Positions 46,322 to 55,396 are shown, counted from the first letter of the stretch. The stretch: DNA of 64,000 bases from Pseudovibrio sp. Ad37 (GCF_001623075.1 NZ_LMCF01000096.1:80007-144006), one strand, 5' to 3'. Program-made: numbers and translations. The notes: a model not told the origin generated them from the sequence alone.

Positions 46322-46600
46322 CTATTCAAAGCCAATTGCATCCCCACCAATCAGTGAGGCAATCAGAGCAAACGCAATGGCGCCAACCATCGCAACGACC
46401 GCCTGGTCGAGATATTCATTCCCCAGGGAAACTTCCACATCCGCAAATTCGAACAGGTAAACCCCTGAAATACCACCGAGAAATCCGGCGATAATCAACA
46501 CGGCGAAGTCTCCGCCAACTGTAGCCATCACCAGCACAGTAGCTACAACGGCACAAACGGCTGATGTCACCAGCCATATGATTGATTTCATAAAGTCCAC
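46322..46600 (-). CDS. Small membrane protein, unknown function
   Basis: A 92-residue protein with three hydrophobic stretches (about residues 5-27, 30-50 and 66-86) and acidic loops (FEFADVEVSLGNEY), so it is an inner-membrane protein. I do not recognise its family. The start is probably GTG at 46600, which has AAGGAG seven bases upstream; an ATG three codons later is the alternative. It lies between lpdA and lipA on the same strand, after the lpdA terminator. Confidence 0.65.
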   Translation of the reverse strand: MDFMKSIIWLVTSAVCAVVATVLVMATVGGDFAVLIIAGFLGGISGVYLFEFADVEVSLGNEYLDQAVVAMVGAIAFALIASLIGGDAIGFE

Positions 46601-46647
46601 GGTTCTTCTCCTTTTTGATAAGAAGAGTACCCGGGAAAAATTAAGTC

Positions 46648-46678
46648 CCTCTCACTGGTAAAATTCCAGTGAGAGGGA
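46648..46678 (-). terminator. Intrinsic terminator after lpdA
   Basis: A perfect 12-bp stem CCCTCTCACTGG (46648-46659) / CCAGTGAGAGGG (46667-46678) with a seven-base loop, followed on the minus strand by ACTTAATTTTT. It begins directly after the lpdA stop codon and separates lpdA from the small membrane protein gene. Confidence 0.92.
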
Positions 46679-46684
46679 ATTGAT

Positions 46685-48127
46685 TTACATATTTAGAGCA
46701 CGTCCGTAGGCGTCCAGAACACTTTCCTTCATCATTTCGGAAAGGGTCGGATGCGGGAAGACAGTGTGCATCAGCTCTTCTTCGGTGGTCTCAAGACCCA
46801 TGGCAACAACGAAGCCCTGAATGAGCTCGGTCACTTCAGCGCCAACCATGTGCGCACCCAGCAGCTGACCGGTCTTCTTGTCAAAGATCGTCTTGACCAG
46901 ACCTTCAGGCTCACCAAGAGCAATCGCCTTACCGTTACCCATGAACGGGAAACGACCAACGCGCAGCTCATAACCAGCATCTTTCGCACGCTGCTCAGTC
47001 AGACCGACAGAAGCCACCTGCGGATTACAGTAGGTACAACCCGGAATCTGCTCGCTCTTCATCGGGTGAACATCAAGGCCGGAGATCTTCTCAATGCAGA
47101 TCACGCCTTCATGCTCAGCCTTGTGCGCCAGCATTGGAGGACCAGCAACGTCACCAATCGCATAAACGCCAGGAACGTTGGTGCGGCTGAAGCCGTCAGT
47201 CACGATGCAGCCGCGGTCTGTCTTGATGCCAAGCGCTTCAAGGCCAAGGTTCTCGATGTTACCAACAACGCCAACAGCGGAGATCAGCTTCTCAGCGGTG
47301 ATTTCCTGCGTCTTGCCGTCTTTGGTCTCAACAGTCGCAGTCACCTGACCGCTACCCTTAACAACCTTGGAAACCTTCGCTTCCATCACAAACTTGATGC
47401 CCTGCTTCTCCATCTGCTTTTTCGCAATCGCGGAGATTTCAGGATCTTCAACCGGCATAATGGTCGACATCATTTCAACAACGGTCACGTCAACGCCCAT
47501 TGTCTTATAGAAAGATGCAAACTCGATGCCGATCGCGCCGGAACCCATCACAACAATGGATTTAGGCATTTTTTCTGGAACCATCGCTTCGAAATAGGTC
47601 CAGATGTTTTCTTTGTCAGGCTCAAGACCCGGAATGACGCGCGGCTTAGCACCAGTTGCAACAATAACGTGCTTGGCGGAATAAGTGCCGTGGCCCTTCA
47701 CACCCTTAGGTGTTGGGTGCTGTGGCTGCATAGCGTCTTTGGAAGAAGGCCCAACAGCGATCTCACCCGGCTTGGTGAGCTTTGCTTCACCCCAGATGAT
47801 GTCCACTTTGTTCTTCTTCATCAGGAAGCCGATACCGCCATTGAGCTGACCGGAAACTCCACGAGAGCGCTTCACAACAGCAGAAGCGTCAAAGCTCACG
47901 CCTTCAGCGGAAAGACCGTAGTCTTTGCCGTGCTGCATGTAATGGTAGATCTCAGCAGAACGCAGCAGCGCTTTGGTTGGGATACAGCCCCAGTTCAGGC
48001 AGATACCGCCCATATGTTCACGCTCGACAATCGCGGTCTTGAAACCAAGCTGCGCGGAGCGGATTGCGGTTACATAGCCACCAGGACCAGAACCAATGAT
48101 AATCACGTCGTAGGCGTTGCCACTCAT
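46685..48127 (-). CDS. lpdA: Dihydrolipoyl dehydrogenase (E3)
   Basis: Flavoprotein of 480 residues that reoxidises the dihydrolipoyl arms of the pyruvate dehydrogenase complex with NAD+. The FAD-binding GSGPGGYVTAIRSAQLG is at the N-terminus and the redox disulfide is in GGICLNWGCIPTKAL. The NAD-binding GSGAIGIEFASFYKTMG and the C-terminal TVFPHPTLSE with the catalytic His-Glu pair are intact. Its place after pdhABC marks it as the PDH E3. A glycosyltransferase gene ends 24 bases upstream, and a strong terminator follows the stop. Confidence 0.96.
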   Translation of the reverse strand: MSGNAYDVIIIGSGPGGYVTAIRSAQLGFKTAIVEREHMGGICLNWGCIPTKALLRSAEIYHYMQHGKDYGLSAEGVSFDASAVVKRSRGVSGQLNGGIGFLMKKNKVDIIWGEAKLTKPGEIAVGPSSKDAMQPQHPTPKGVKGHGTYSAKHVIVATGAKPRVIPGLEPDKENIWTYFEAMVPEKMPKSIVVMGSGAIGIEFASFYKTMGVDVTVVEMMSTIMPVEDPEISAIAKKQMEKQGIKFVMEAKVSKVVKGSGQVTATVETKDGKTQEITAEKLISAVGVVGNIENLGLEALGIKTDRGCIVTDGFSRTNVPGVYAIGDVAGPPMLAHKAEHEGVICIEKISGLDVHPMKSEQIPGCTYCNPQVASVGLTEQRAKDAGYELRVGRFPFMGNGKAIALGEPEGLVKTIFDKKTGQLLGAHMVGAEVTELIQGFVVAMGLETTEEELMHTVFPHPTLSEMMKESVLDAYGRALNM

Positions 48128-48151
48128 CTCTTTAACCTCGCCAAATCGGCA

Positions 48152-49015
48152 TCAAGGAGCTTGAGGCTCCACATAAAGGTGGGAGAACTTGGAAAAGTTC
48201 TCCAAAACGTAGTCGGGCAGTTCTCCGCTGTCCTTAGCGACCAGCTTTCCTCTGCCATCGCCCGCATCCAGACGGTCCAGCGTTCTTTGCGCACGGCCCA
48301 GATAGGCATCATTCATGTGTTCGGTGTGTGAGTAAGCCTCAAGTTTCGTAACCACCTTGTCCATGTCCCCCAAAAAGCTGAAGTGCCAGCTGGAAGACCT
48401 GATCAATTGACGTCGCATAAACCGGCTGTGCCGTGTAAGAGCTTTCCATTGCCACAAAGCAGCCTCGAGAACAGGAGAGAGACTTTTGCTTTGATAAGCT
48501 CGCTCACGCCGCAAAGCCTGAGCACCTTTGAAAAACATCGCACTGATCATTCGCGGGCACGAGGTAAAATCCGAGACATCGTCTTTGAAATTCAGTCTGT
48601 ATCGGAAAATATCTGCGCCAAAGAATGTCAGGCTTTTACAGCTCCTGGGGTCATTTTTCGCTCTGAGCAGCGCCTCCGGCTTTGGAATTTCATCCACGTC
48701 GGAAACTATGATCAGATCTTTCACCGCAAGATCTTTAAGGCCGCGTTCTATGCAATCGCGTTGGTGGTACTCCCTCGACCAGGCGTTCTGCGGTGCCTCT
48801 GGCATGTCCTCGACAATGATATGCCGGATCTTGCTCAAAAACGGTGCAAACCGCGACTTGTTATCAGCAAAATAGAGAGGCTTTTCGTGTCCGGTAAAGG
48901 TCTTGGTGGCCTCTACAAGAATGAACTCATCCACCACATCGAAAAGTTCGCCCAAGCGAATTTCCAGGGTATCGAGTTCGTTGAAAAACGTGAAGCCATC
49001 GACAACTTTGACCAT
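48152..49015 (-). CDS. Glycosyltransferase family 17 protein
   Basis: A 287-residue protein resembling GT17 glycosyltransferases, the family of eukaryotic MGAT3 that adds bisecting N-acetylglucosamine. Characteristic blocks are the N-terminal FFNELDTLEIRLGELFD, VDEFILVEATKTFTGHEKPL, the W-x-RE-x2-QRD-x-I pattern (WSREYHQRDCIERGL) and the metal-binding IIVSDVDEIP. SSWHFSFLGD is the conserved C-terminal part. No membrane helix is seen, so it is cytoplasmic. The acceptor is unknown. The gene lies between pdhC and lpdA, where PDH operons of this type do not usually carry it, and it has a stem-loop upstream. Confidence 0.85.
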   Translation of the reverse strand: MVKVVDGFTFFNELDTLEIRLGELFDVVDEFILVEATKTFTGHEKPLYFADNKSRFAPFLSKIRHIIVEDMPEAPQNAWSREYHQRDCIERGLKDLAVKDLIIVSDVDEIPKPEALLRAKNDPRSCKSLTFFGADIFRYRLNFKDDVSDFTSCPRMISAMFFKGAQALRRERAYQSKSLSPVLEAALWQWKALTRHSRFMRRQLIRSSSWHFSFLGDMDKVVTKLEAYSHTEHMNDAYLGRAQRTLDRLDAGDGRGKLVAKDSGELPDYVLENFSKFSHLYVEPQAP

Positions 49016-49087
49016 ATCATACGGTCTCCTTGCTCAAACGGTCTTCAGCTTACTCCACTCTAATTGCTCACACCTACCACTTGGATT

Positions 49088-49125
49088 TACCGGCAGAAAA
49101 GCAGGGGCTCCTGTTTCTGCCGGTA
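49088..49125 (-). terminator. Stem-loop between pdhC and the GT17 gene
   Basis: A perfect 12-bp stem TACCGGCAGAAA (49088-49099) / TTTCTGCCGGTA (49114-49125) around a 14-base loop. It begins nine bases after the pdhC stop on the minus strand. No long T-run follows, but position and strength suggest it ends or attenuates the pdhABC transcript before the GT17-lpdA pair. Confidence 0.7.
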
Positions 49126-49133
49126 AGTCCTGA

Positions 49134-50471
49134 TTAAACCAGCATGGACATCGGGTTTTCGATGTAGCCTTTGAAGGCCTGCAGAAGTTCTGCACCCAGC
49201 GCACCATCCACCGCACGGTGGTCAGTGGAAAGGGTCACAGACATCACAGTCGCAGGGACGATTTCATCGCCCTTCACAACTGGACGCTTCTGACCAGCAC
49301 CAACAGCAAGGATGGTTGCATGCGGAGGATTGATCACCGCTGCAAATTCCTTGATGCCGAACATGCCAAGGTTGGAAACAGAGGTTGTTCCACCCTGGAA
49401 TTCGGTTGGAGCCAGCTTGCGCTCACGAGCACGCTTTGCCAGATCTTTCATCTCGATAGAGATGGTGGAAAGCGTTTTCTCTTCAGCGCGGCGAATGATC
49501 GGAGTGATCAGGCCACCATCGATGGAAACAGCAACACCAACGTCAGCATGCTTATGCATAACCATGCCGCTCTCAAGGTAAGATGCGTTAGCAGCTGGAA
49601 TTGCTTTCAGTGCCAAAGCATGCGCCTTGATGATCATGTCGTTGACAGACAGCTTGTAAGCTGGCTTGCCGTCGCCGTCTTTCGGTGCAGACGCATTGAG
49701 CTGAGCCCGCAGAGCCAGCAAAGCATCCAGTTCACACTCCAGTGTCAGGTAGAAGTGTGGAACAGTCTGCTTAGACTCGGTCAAACGCTTGGCAATGATC
49801 TTACGCATGCCATCGTGAGGAACCAGCTCGTAGCTGTCTTCATCAAACAACTTGAGGGTCTGTTCATCAGATGGACCAGACGCCAGCGCAGCTTTTGGAG
49901 CCTCAGCAGCCTTCGGTGCATCCGTAGCTTTAGGAGCAGCCTCAGCCTTGCCAGTGCCAGCAGCAATCGCTGCATCAACGTCACGCTTCACAACGCGGCC
50001 ATGTGGGCCGGTGCCAGCGATCAGCGCAATGTCCAGACCATTCTGCTTCGCCAGACGGCGCGCCAGAGGGGATGAAAACACGCGCTCACCAGAAGCTGCA
50101 ATCGGAGCAGCAGGTGCAGGAGCTGCAACTGGAGCTGGTGCCGCTTCAGCAGCAGGTGCTGCAGGAGCCTGAGGGGTAGCAGCAGCGGTTGGTGCAGCAG
50201 GTGCTGCATCCATCGCAGAAGCGTCTTCGCCCTCTTCCAGAAGGATCGCGATCGGTGCATTCACCTTCACGCCCTCTGCGCCTTCAGCAACCACGATTTT
50301 ACCGATGGTGCCTTCATCGACAGCTTCCACTTCCATGGTCGCTTTATCGGTTTCAATCTCTGCAATCACATCGCCTGCAGAAATCGCGTCACCTTCTTTA
50401 ACCAGCCACTTGGCCAGATTGCCTTCTTCCATAGTCGGAGAAAGCGCAGGCATCAGAATATTGATTGGCAT
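49134..50471 (-). CDS. pdhC: Dihydrolipoamide acetyltransferase (E2 of pyruvate dehydrogenase)
   Basis: E2 core subunit of the PDH complex, 445 residues. It has one N-terminal lipoyl domain with the modified Lys in [15 protein letters not shown], an Ala/Pro-rich linker, the peripheral subunit-binding domain ([20 protein letters not shown]), a second Ala-rich linker and the acyltransferase domain. The catalytic His is in [15 protein letters not shown]. The long Ala/Pro linkers cause repetitive coding sequence in this region. It follows pdhB by 16 bases, so pdhA-pdhB-pdhC form one operon. Confidence 0.96.
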   Translation of the reverse strand: MPINILMPALSPTMEEGNLAKWLVKEGDAISAGDVIAEIETDKATMEVEAVDEGTIGKIVVAEGAEGVKVNAPIAILLEEGEDASAMDAAPAAPTAAATPQAPAAPAAEAAPAPVAAPAPAAPIAASGERVFSSPLARRLAKQNGLDIALIAGTGPHGRVVKRDVDAAIAAGTGKAEAAPKATDAPKAAEAPKAALASGPSDEQTLKLFDEDSYELVPHDGMRKIIAKRLTESKQTVPHFYLTLECELDALLALRAQLNASAPKDGDGKPAYKLSVNDMIIKAHALALKAIPAANASYLESGMVMHKHADVGVAVSIDGGLITPIIRRAEEKTLSTISIEMKDLAKRARERKLAPTEFQGGTTSVSNLGMFGIKEFAAVINPPHATILAVGAGQKRPVVKGDEIVPATVMSVTLSTDHRAVDGALGAELLQAFKGYIENPMSMLV

Positions 50472-50487
50472 ACCACTTGTCTCCCGG

Positions 50488-51855
50488 TTAGGCGGTGTAG
50501 GTCACAGCCTTAACAGCATCGATAACTTCCTTGGTGTTTGGCAGAGCCAGCTTCTCAAGGTTTGCTGCATATGGCATTGGAACATCTTTACCGGTCACGC
50601 GAAGAACTGGCGCATCCAGCCAATCGAAAGCTTCACTCTGAACCTGATAAGCAATTTCAGAGGAAACGGAACAGATTGGGAAAGCTTCTTCCACGGTCAC
50701 CAGACGGCCAGTCTTGCGAACGGAGGCCAGAACAGTCTCCATGTCCAGCGGACGAATGGTGCGCAGATCAATCAGCTCAACAGAAATGCCCTGCTTTGCC
50801 AGCTCATCTACAGCCTGCAGCGCATAGGTCATGCCAATGCTCCAGGAAACCATGGTCGCATCAGTACCTTCGCGAACAATCTTCGCTTTGCCGATTGGCA
50901 GAACCAGATCTTCAACATCCGGCACGTCGAAGTGCTGACCGTAAAGGATCTCGTTTTCAAGGAACACAACCGGGTTCGGATCGCGGATAGCCGCTTTCAA
51001 AAGACCCTTCGCATCAGCTGCGGTGTAAGGCTGAACAACCTTAAGGCCTGGAATGGAAGCATACCATGCTGCAAAGTCCTGAGAGTGCTGTGCACCCACA
51101 CGAGCAGCCGCACCGTTTGCACCGCGGAACACCATTGGTGCACCCATCTGACCGCCAGACATGTAAAGCGTCTTACCAGCAGAGTTGATGATGTGGTCAA
51201 TCGCCTGCATTGCGAAGTTGAAGGTCATGAACTCAACAATTGGGTTCAAACCTGCCATCGCAGCGCCAACAGCAAGGCCAGTAAAGCCATGCTCGGTGAT
51301 TGGTGTGTCGATCACGCGCTTTTCGCCAAACTCGTCCAGAAGACCCTGGGAGATCTTATAGGCGCCCTGATACTGAGCAACTTCTTCGCCCATCAGGAAC
51401 ACGTTCTCATTGCGGCGCATTTCTTCGGCCATCGCGTCGCGCAGAGCTTCACGAACGGTCATGCTCACCATTTTGGTGCCCGCAGGAATTTCCGGATCAG
51501 CAGGTGCAACGCTTACAACCGGAGCAGCAGCCGCGACTGGTGCTTCAGCAGCCACAGGTGCAGCCGGTGCAACAGGAGCAGCGCCCAGATTGTCAGCAGC
51601 AGATGCATCTTCGCCTTCTTCCAGCAAAACTGCAATCGGCGCATTCACTTTTACTTCTTCGGTGCCTTCAGCAACGAGGATCTTGCCAAGCACGCCCTCA
51701 TCAACCGCTTCCACTTCCATGGTTGCTTTGTCGGTCTCGATTTCAGCAATCACGTCACCTGCAGCAACGGTGTCGCCTTCTTTCTTAAGCCACTTAGCAA
51801 GTTTGCCTTCTTCCATGGTCGGAGAAAGCGCAGGCATTAAAATTTCAACAGCCAT
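50488..51855 (-). CDS. pdhB: Pyruvate dehydrogenase E1 component subunit beta with N-terminal lipoyl domain
   Basis: E1-beta subunit of 455 residues, about 120 residues longer than the simple form because of an N-terminal lipoyl domain (Lys in [15 protein letters not shown]) and an Ala-rich linker. The transketolase-like part begins near residue 130 with [17 protein letters not shown] and includes [17 protein letters not shown] and the C-terminal transketolase domain. A lipoyl domain on E1-beta is known in alphaproteobacteria. The lipoyl parts of pdhB and pdhC are nearly identical, which gives a long sequence similarity within the window. It follows pdhA by 17 bases. Confidence 0.96.
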   Translation of the reverse strand: MAVEILMPALSPTMEEGKLAKWLKKEGDTVAAGDVIAEIETDKATMEVEAVDEGVLGKILVAEGTEEVKVNAPIAVLLEEGEDASAADNLGAAPVAPAAPVAAEAPVAAAAPVVSVAPADPEIPAGTKMVSMTVREALRDAMAEEMRRNENVFLMGEEVAQYQGAYKISQGLLDEFGEKRVIDTPITEHGFTGLAVGAAMAGLNPIVEFMTFNFAMQAIDHIINSAGKTLYMSGGQMGAPMVFRGANGAAARVGAQHSQDFAAWYASIPGLKVVQPYTAADAKGLLKAAIRDPNPVVFLENEILYGQHFDVPDVEDLVLPIGKAKIVREGTDATMVSWSIGMTYALQAVDELAKQGISVELIDLRTIRPLDMETVLASVRKTGRLVTVEEAFPICSVSSEIAYQVQSEAFDWLDAPVLRVTGKDVPMPYAANLEKLALPNTKEVIDAVKAVTYTA

Positions 51856-51872
51856 AATGTATTATCCCGACC

Positions 51873-52922
51873 TTAGAGCACGATATCTGTGTAGAGCTCA
51901 GATGGATCCGGCTCAGGATCATTCTGTGCAAACTCAGCAGAAGCAGCAACAACAGCGCGTACTTCTTTATCGATAGCCTTCAGATCGTCCTCACTTGCCC
52001 ATTCTTTTTCAAGAAGGCGAGCACGAACCTGTTCAATCGGGTCATGCTCAGAGCGCATCTTCTGGACTTCATCTTTACTGCGGTATTTTGCAGGGTCAGA
52101 CATGGAGTGACCACGGTAGCGGTAGGTGATCATCTCAAGGATGTAAGGACCATTGCCTTCACGGCACCATTCCATCGCATAGTCGGTCGCAGCTTTCACC
52201 GCGCGCACGTCCATACCGTCAACCTGAACACCCGGAATGCCGAAGGAAGCACCGCGCTGGCTAAGATCTGTTGTGGAAGAAGCACGTTCAATGGAGGTAC
52301 CCATGCCGTACTTGTTGTTCTCAATGACGTAAATCACTGGCAGGTTCCAAAGCTTCGCCATGTTGAAGCTCTCGTAAACCTGACCCTGGTTGGCAGCACC
52401 ATCGCCGAAGAACGCCATGGAAACTTTACCGTTCTCTTTATAACGGTTCGCAAACGCAAGACCGGTACCAAGTGAGACCTGAGCACCCACGATGCCGTGT
52501 CCGCCATAGAACTCCTGTTCTTTGGAGAACATATGCATGGAACCGCCCTTACCTTTGGACAGACCACCGCTGCGACCAGTCAATTCGGCCATCACGCCGT
52601 TCGGGTCCATGCCACAAGCGAGCATGTGAGCATGGTCACGGTAAGAAGTGATCATCTGATCACCTTTTTCCTTGGCCATCTCCATTCCAACGACAACAGC
52701 TTCCTGGCCGATGTAAAGGTGACAGAAGCCACCGATCAGACCCATACCGTAAAGCTGACCCGCCTTTTCTTCGAAGCGACGGATAAAAAGCATTTCGCGA
52801 TAAGCGTTTAGCTCTTCATCTTTGGAGAATTCTACTAGTGCAGGTACGTTTTTCATCGCACCGCGGGCTTTGGTAGCACTTTTAGCGCGACCGCCTGAAG
52901 ACTTGGATTGAGTTCCAGCCAT
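51873..52922 (-). CDS. pdhA: Pyruvate dehydrogenase E1 component subunit alpha
   Basis: E1-alpha subunit of 349 residues. With E1-beta it decarboxylates pyruvate using thiamine diphosphate. The thiamine-binding GDG...N motif is present as FFGDGAANQGQVYESFNMA, and the TPP-loop region as YRYRGHSMSDPAKYRS. MHMFSKEQEFYGGHGIVGAQ is the usual conserved central part. The N-terminus has a Lys/Ala-rich extension of about 25 residues, as in relatives. It is the first gene of pdhABC. Upstream DNA has several AAGTTAAC-like repeats. Confidence 0.96.
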   Translation of the reverse strand: MAGTQSKSSGGRAKSATKARGAMKNVPALVEFSKDEELNAYREMLFIRRFEEKAGQLYGMGLIGGFCHLYIGQEAVVVGMEMAKEKGDQMITSYRDHAHMLACGMDPNGVMAELTGRSGGLSKGKGGSMHMFSKEQEFYGGHGIVGAQVSLGTGLAFANRYKENGKVSMAFFGDGAANQGQVYESFNMAKLWNLPVIYVIENNKYGMGTSIERASSTTDLSQRGASFGIPGVQVDGMDVRAVKAATDYAMEWCREGNGPYILEMITYRYRGHSMSDPAKYRSKDEVQKMRSEHDPIEQVRARLLEKEWASEDDLKAIDKEVRAVVAASAEFAQNDPEPDPSELYTDIVL

Positions 52923-53107
52923 GAGCCTCGTCTCTTTGTGACGTGAATTGGTGAAAGCACACTATCGCCCACAGCGTAGAATGCCAATATGAGCAGAAAC
53001 ACTTGTGGATTTATCTAAGATATTGATTTTACTGATATTTTCAAGTTAACTTAAATTGGGTTAACTCAATCAAATCAACTCATTTTAAGTTAATGCACGC
53101 TGATGTT

Positions 53108-53425
53108 TCAGTTGCGCATGATTGCAACTTCATTCACGTGCGCCAGATTTAGGGAAGCGCGAGCCCGCTCATCCACCATGTCTGGATCAAGGCTCTCCGG
53201 GTCAAGCAACATGACACGGCGTTGTAATTGCAGGCGTTCTTCCCGCAACTCATCAAGCTCCAATTCGAGCGCAAGAATCTCATGTTCAATCTGTGGTCGA
53301 CCCACAAGACCCAGCTTACCGTTGAGCGCATGAAATGCAAAGTAGCAAAGCGCACCAATGGCAATACCCGGCACAAGGAGATTCTTTAGATAGGAGTGTT
53401 TTCGCTGACGTGTGGTAGCTAGCAC
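53108..53425 (-). CDS. ftsB: FtsB/DivIC-type septum formation initiator
   Basis: A 105-residue bitopic membrane protein of the FtsB/DivIC family, part of the cell-division complex with FtsL and FtsQ. It has one membrane helix at about residues 16-34 (LLVPGIAIGALCYFAFHAL) and then a coiled coil with Leu/Glu heptads (EILALELELDELREERLQL). The C-terminal SLDPDMVDERARASL block is the conserved part. The start is probably GTG at 53425. In Rhizobiales ftsB lies between eno and pdhA; here the eno side is replaced by hmp-nsrR. Confidence 0.9.
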   Translation of the reverse strand: MLATTRQRKHSYLKNLLVPGIAIGALCYFAFHALNGKLGLVGRPQIEHEILALELELDELREERLQLQRRVMLLDPESLDPDMVDERARASLNLAHVNEVAIMRN

Positions 53426-53619
53426 TGACTGACCTACTCATTACAAAAATGGTCACATGCCCAGCACTATTTCACAACGCCCTTAACCAAGAGTTTCCGT
53501 AACAATTGAAAACTGTCTTTATCTGTTATTTTTTCTAAAACAGAGCAGTATCGTGTGCCCCCAAAAAAATGGGCATAACTTTTGGCATCTCATTAAAGTC
53601 AACCAGACTGCGCCCCACG

Positions 53620-53639
53620 AATGGGGCGCTCATCCATTT
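53620..53639 (-). terminator. Stem-loop after hmp
   Basis: A perfect 8-bp GC-rich stem GCGCCCCA (53620-53627) / TGGGGCGC (53632-53639) with a four-base loop lies 35 bases after the hmp stop. The following minus-strand sequence is only moderately T-rich, so termination strength is uncertain. Confidence 0.55.
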
Positions 53640-53674
53640 CAAACCAGCCGGCTCAATCACTCTATGGAGTGAAA

Positions 53675-54928
53675 TTAGGCCATCTCTTCACGATGTTCAT
53701 GTGACACCAGTAGATCTTCTTTTGGACCAAAGAACTCGAAATTGAGCTGCTTTTCGGGCACGCCGCGATCCTGAAGACTAGAGTAGAGACCAGCCATAAA
53801 CGGCTTTGGCCCACAAAAGTAATAGTCCGCACCAAGGCTAGCAGGCAGAGTCTCCAGAAATCTATAATCGACTAAACCGGTTGAACTATTACCCGTTCGG
53901 AACTGGCCGTCTGCCTCTTCGTCGCTATAGCGATAATAAACTTTCAGGTTCTGGTTCTGGTGCGCAAGCTCATTTATTTCACCTTTAAAAGCTTGGACAG
54001 TCTCGTTCTGACTGGCATGAACCAGAATAACCTTTCTGTCTCCATCTCGCACAAGTGCTGCTTTCAGAATACTCAGGATTGGGGTAATGCCAACACCTGC
54101 AGCCAACAATACCAGCGGACGGTTTTCTTCAACTTCTTCGTTCAGAAAAAAGTCTCCACATGGGGCCGCTAGTTCCAATTTTGCACCTGTTTCAATGCGA
54201 CTGTGCAGCAAGTTGGAGACGTACCCAGCCGGGTGCCCCTCACCGAAAGCAAGCTCTTTCTTCACACTGATACGAAAACAGCCTGCATCTGGCCTGTCGG
54301 ACAAGCTGTAATTGCGCATGGTGGTTTCTGTATTCGGGTCTGGTACTCTTATTGTAATGTACTGACCCGGCTTAAATTGGGGCAGAGCACCTCTGTCTGC
54401 TGGCTTGAGGTAGAATGACGTGATGTTACTGCTCTCAGCCTGTTTCTTAACAACCTCAAAGTCTCGGAAACCATCCCAGCCACCTGGTTGATCAGCTTTT
54501 TCCTTGCAAATCGTGCTTTCTCGCTCAATCAAAATACTAGAGAGAAAACCATAAGCCTCTTCCCATGCATTAATGATGTTATCTGTTGCCGCATCTCCCA
54601 AGACTTCTTTAATGGAAGCGAGCAGATTTTCACCGACAATAGGGTAATGTTCAGCCTTGATTTGCAAAGCAGCGTGCTTTTGCGCGATCAACTCAACCGC
54701 ACCAGCCAAAACTTCCAAATTATCAATATGCAGCGCAAATGCAGTTACAGCACCAGCCAAAGCTCTTTGCTGAGTACCCTGCTCCTGATTGGATGTATTG
54801 AAGAAAGAGGCAACCTCTGGATTGCGCGAAAGCATACGCTTATAAAAATGCTGTGTTAATACCTCTCCATACTCCTGAAGAATAGGTGCTGTAGATTTAA
54901 CAATTTCAATGGTAGTTTGGCTGATCAT
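53675..54928 (-). CDS. hmp: Flavohemoprotein, nitric oxide dioxygenase
   Basis: Flavohemoglobin of 417 residues that oxidises NO to nitrate using O2 and NAD(P)H. The globin domain (about 1-137) has Y29, Q53 and Y95 of the distal and supporting pocket and the heme-ligand H85 in IAQKHAALQI. The FAD-binding part has RNYSLSD and the NAD-binding part AAGVGITPILSIL and YYFCGPKPFM. All residues are numbered as in E. coli Hmp, showing full conservation. It diverges from nsrR, with an NsrR-type palindrome in the shared spacer, so it is probably derepressed by NO. Confidence 0.96.
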   Translation of the reverse strand: MISQTTIEIVKSTAPILQEYGEVLTQHFYKRMLSRNPEVASFFNTSNQEQGTQQRALAGAVTAFALHIDNLEVLAGAVELIAQKHAALQIKAEHYPIVGENLLASIKEVLGDAATDNIINAWEEAYGFLSSILIERESTICKEKADQPGGWDGFRDFEVVKKQAESSNITSFYLKPADRGALPQFKPGQYITIRVPDPNTETTMRNYSLSDRPDAGCFRISVKKELAFGEGHPAGYVSNLLHSRIETGAKLELAAPCGDFFLNEEVEENRPLVLLAAGVGITPILSILKAALVRDGDRKVILVHASQNETVQAFKGEINELAHQNQNLKVYYRYSDEEADGQFRTGNSSTGLVDYRFLETLPASLGADYYFCGPKPFMAGLYSSLQDRGVPEKQLNFEFFGPKEDLLVSHEHREEMA

Positions 54929-54943
54929 TTGATCGGCCCCTTA

Positions 54944-54966
54944 AATGTGCATTTCAAATGCTAATT
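54944..54966. promoter_or_regulatory. NsrR-type operator between hmp and nsrR
   Basis: A palindrome with a perfect core GCATTT-C-AAATGC (54949-54961) and partial outer symmetry AAT...ATT. It fits the known NsrR half-site pattern ATGYATTT-N-AAATRCAT. It lies 15 bases upstream of the hmp start codon. A -35-like TTGACG on the minus strand (54990-54985) puts the operator over the hmp core promoter or transcription start, as needed for repression. Confidence 0.8.
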
Positions 54967-54991
54967 ATTAACGAGAGCTTACGGCGTCAAG

Positions 54992-55396
54992 ATGCAATTG
55001 ACAAAATTTACGGATTACGGCCTGAGAACACTCATGTATCTCGCCTCAAACCCCCAGCGTTTATGTAGTGTTAAAGAGGTTTCGGAATACCATGATATCT
55101 CCCGTAACCATTTAGTGAAGATTGTGTTACGCCTTGTTGAAGCGGGGTATATTTCATCTTTCAAAGGTAAAGGGGGCGGTATGCAGCTGGCCAAACCAGG
55201 CAACAAAATCCAGTTGGGTGAGGTCATCAAATTACTGGAACCAAACATGACAATGGTGGAGTGCTTCGATCCAGCAACGAACACTTGTAGGATAACCGGT
55301 TCCTGCAACGTCAAGCACTACCTCTACGAGGCCTCTCAATCATTCATTGAAACCATGAATAAGCATACATTAGAAGACGCTATATCAACCCAATAG
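54992..55396 (+). CDS. nsrR: NO-sensing Rrf2 family repressor NsrR
   Basis: Rrf2-family regulator of 134 residues. The winged helix-turn-helix spans residues 1-65 (MQLTKFTDYGLRTLMYLA, then ISRNHLVKIVLRLVEAGY). Three cysteines, C91, C99 and C105 (VECFDPATNTCRITGSC), are placed to bind an Fe-S cluster that reacts with NO; the spacing is C-x7-C-x5-C, against C-x4-C-x5-C in E. coli. The GKGGGMQLAK wing motif is typical of NsrR rather than IscR. It diverges from hmp and probably represses it and itself. Confidence 0.92.
   Translation: MQLTKFTDYGLRTLMYLASNPQRLCSVKEVSEYHDISRNHLVKIVLRLVEAGYISSFKGKGGGMQLAKPGNKIQLGEVIKLLEPNMTMVECFDPATNTCRITGSCNVKHYLYEASQSFIETMNKHTLEDAISTQ

Noticed and set aside
46751..48331. 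Long plus-strand open frame opposite lpdA
   Set aside because: Same reason: the minus strand carries an intact dihydrolipoyl dehydrogenase with all motifs.
49852..50172. Ala/Gly-rich plus-strand frame that resembles a low-complexity protein
   Set aside because: It is the reverse of the Ala/Pro linker of the E2 subunit.
50305..51840. Long plus-strand open frame opposite pdhB and pdhC
   Set aside because: It crosses the boundary of two real genes on the other strand and its composition mirrors their Ala/Pro linkers.
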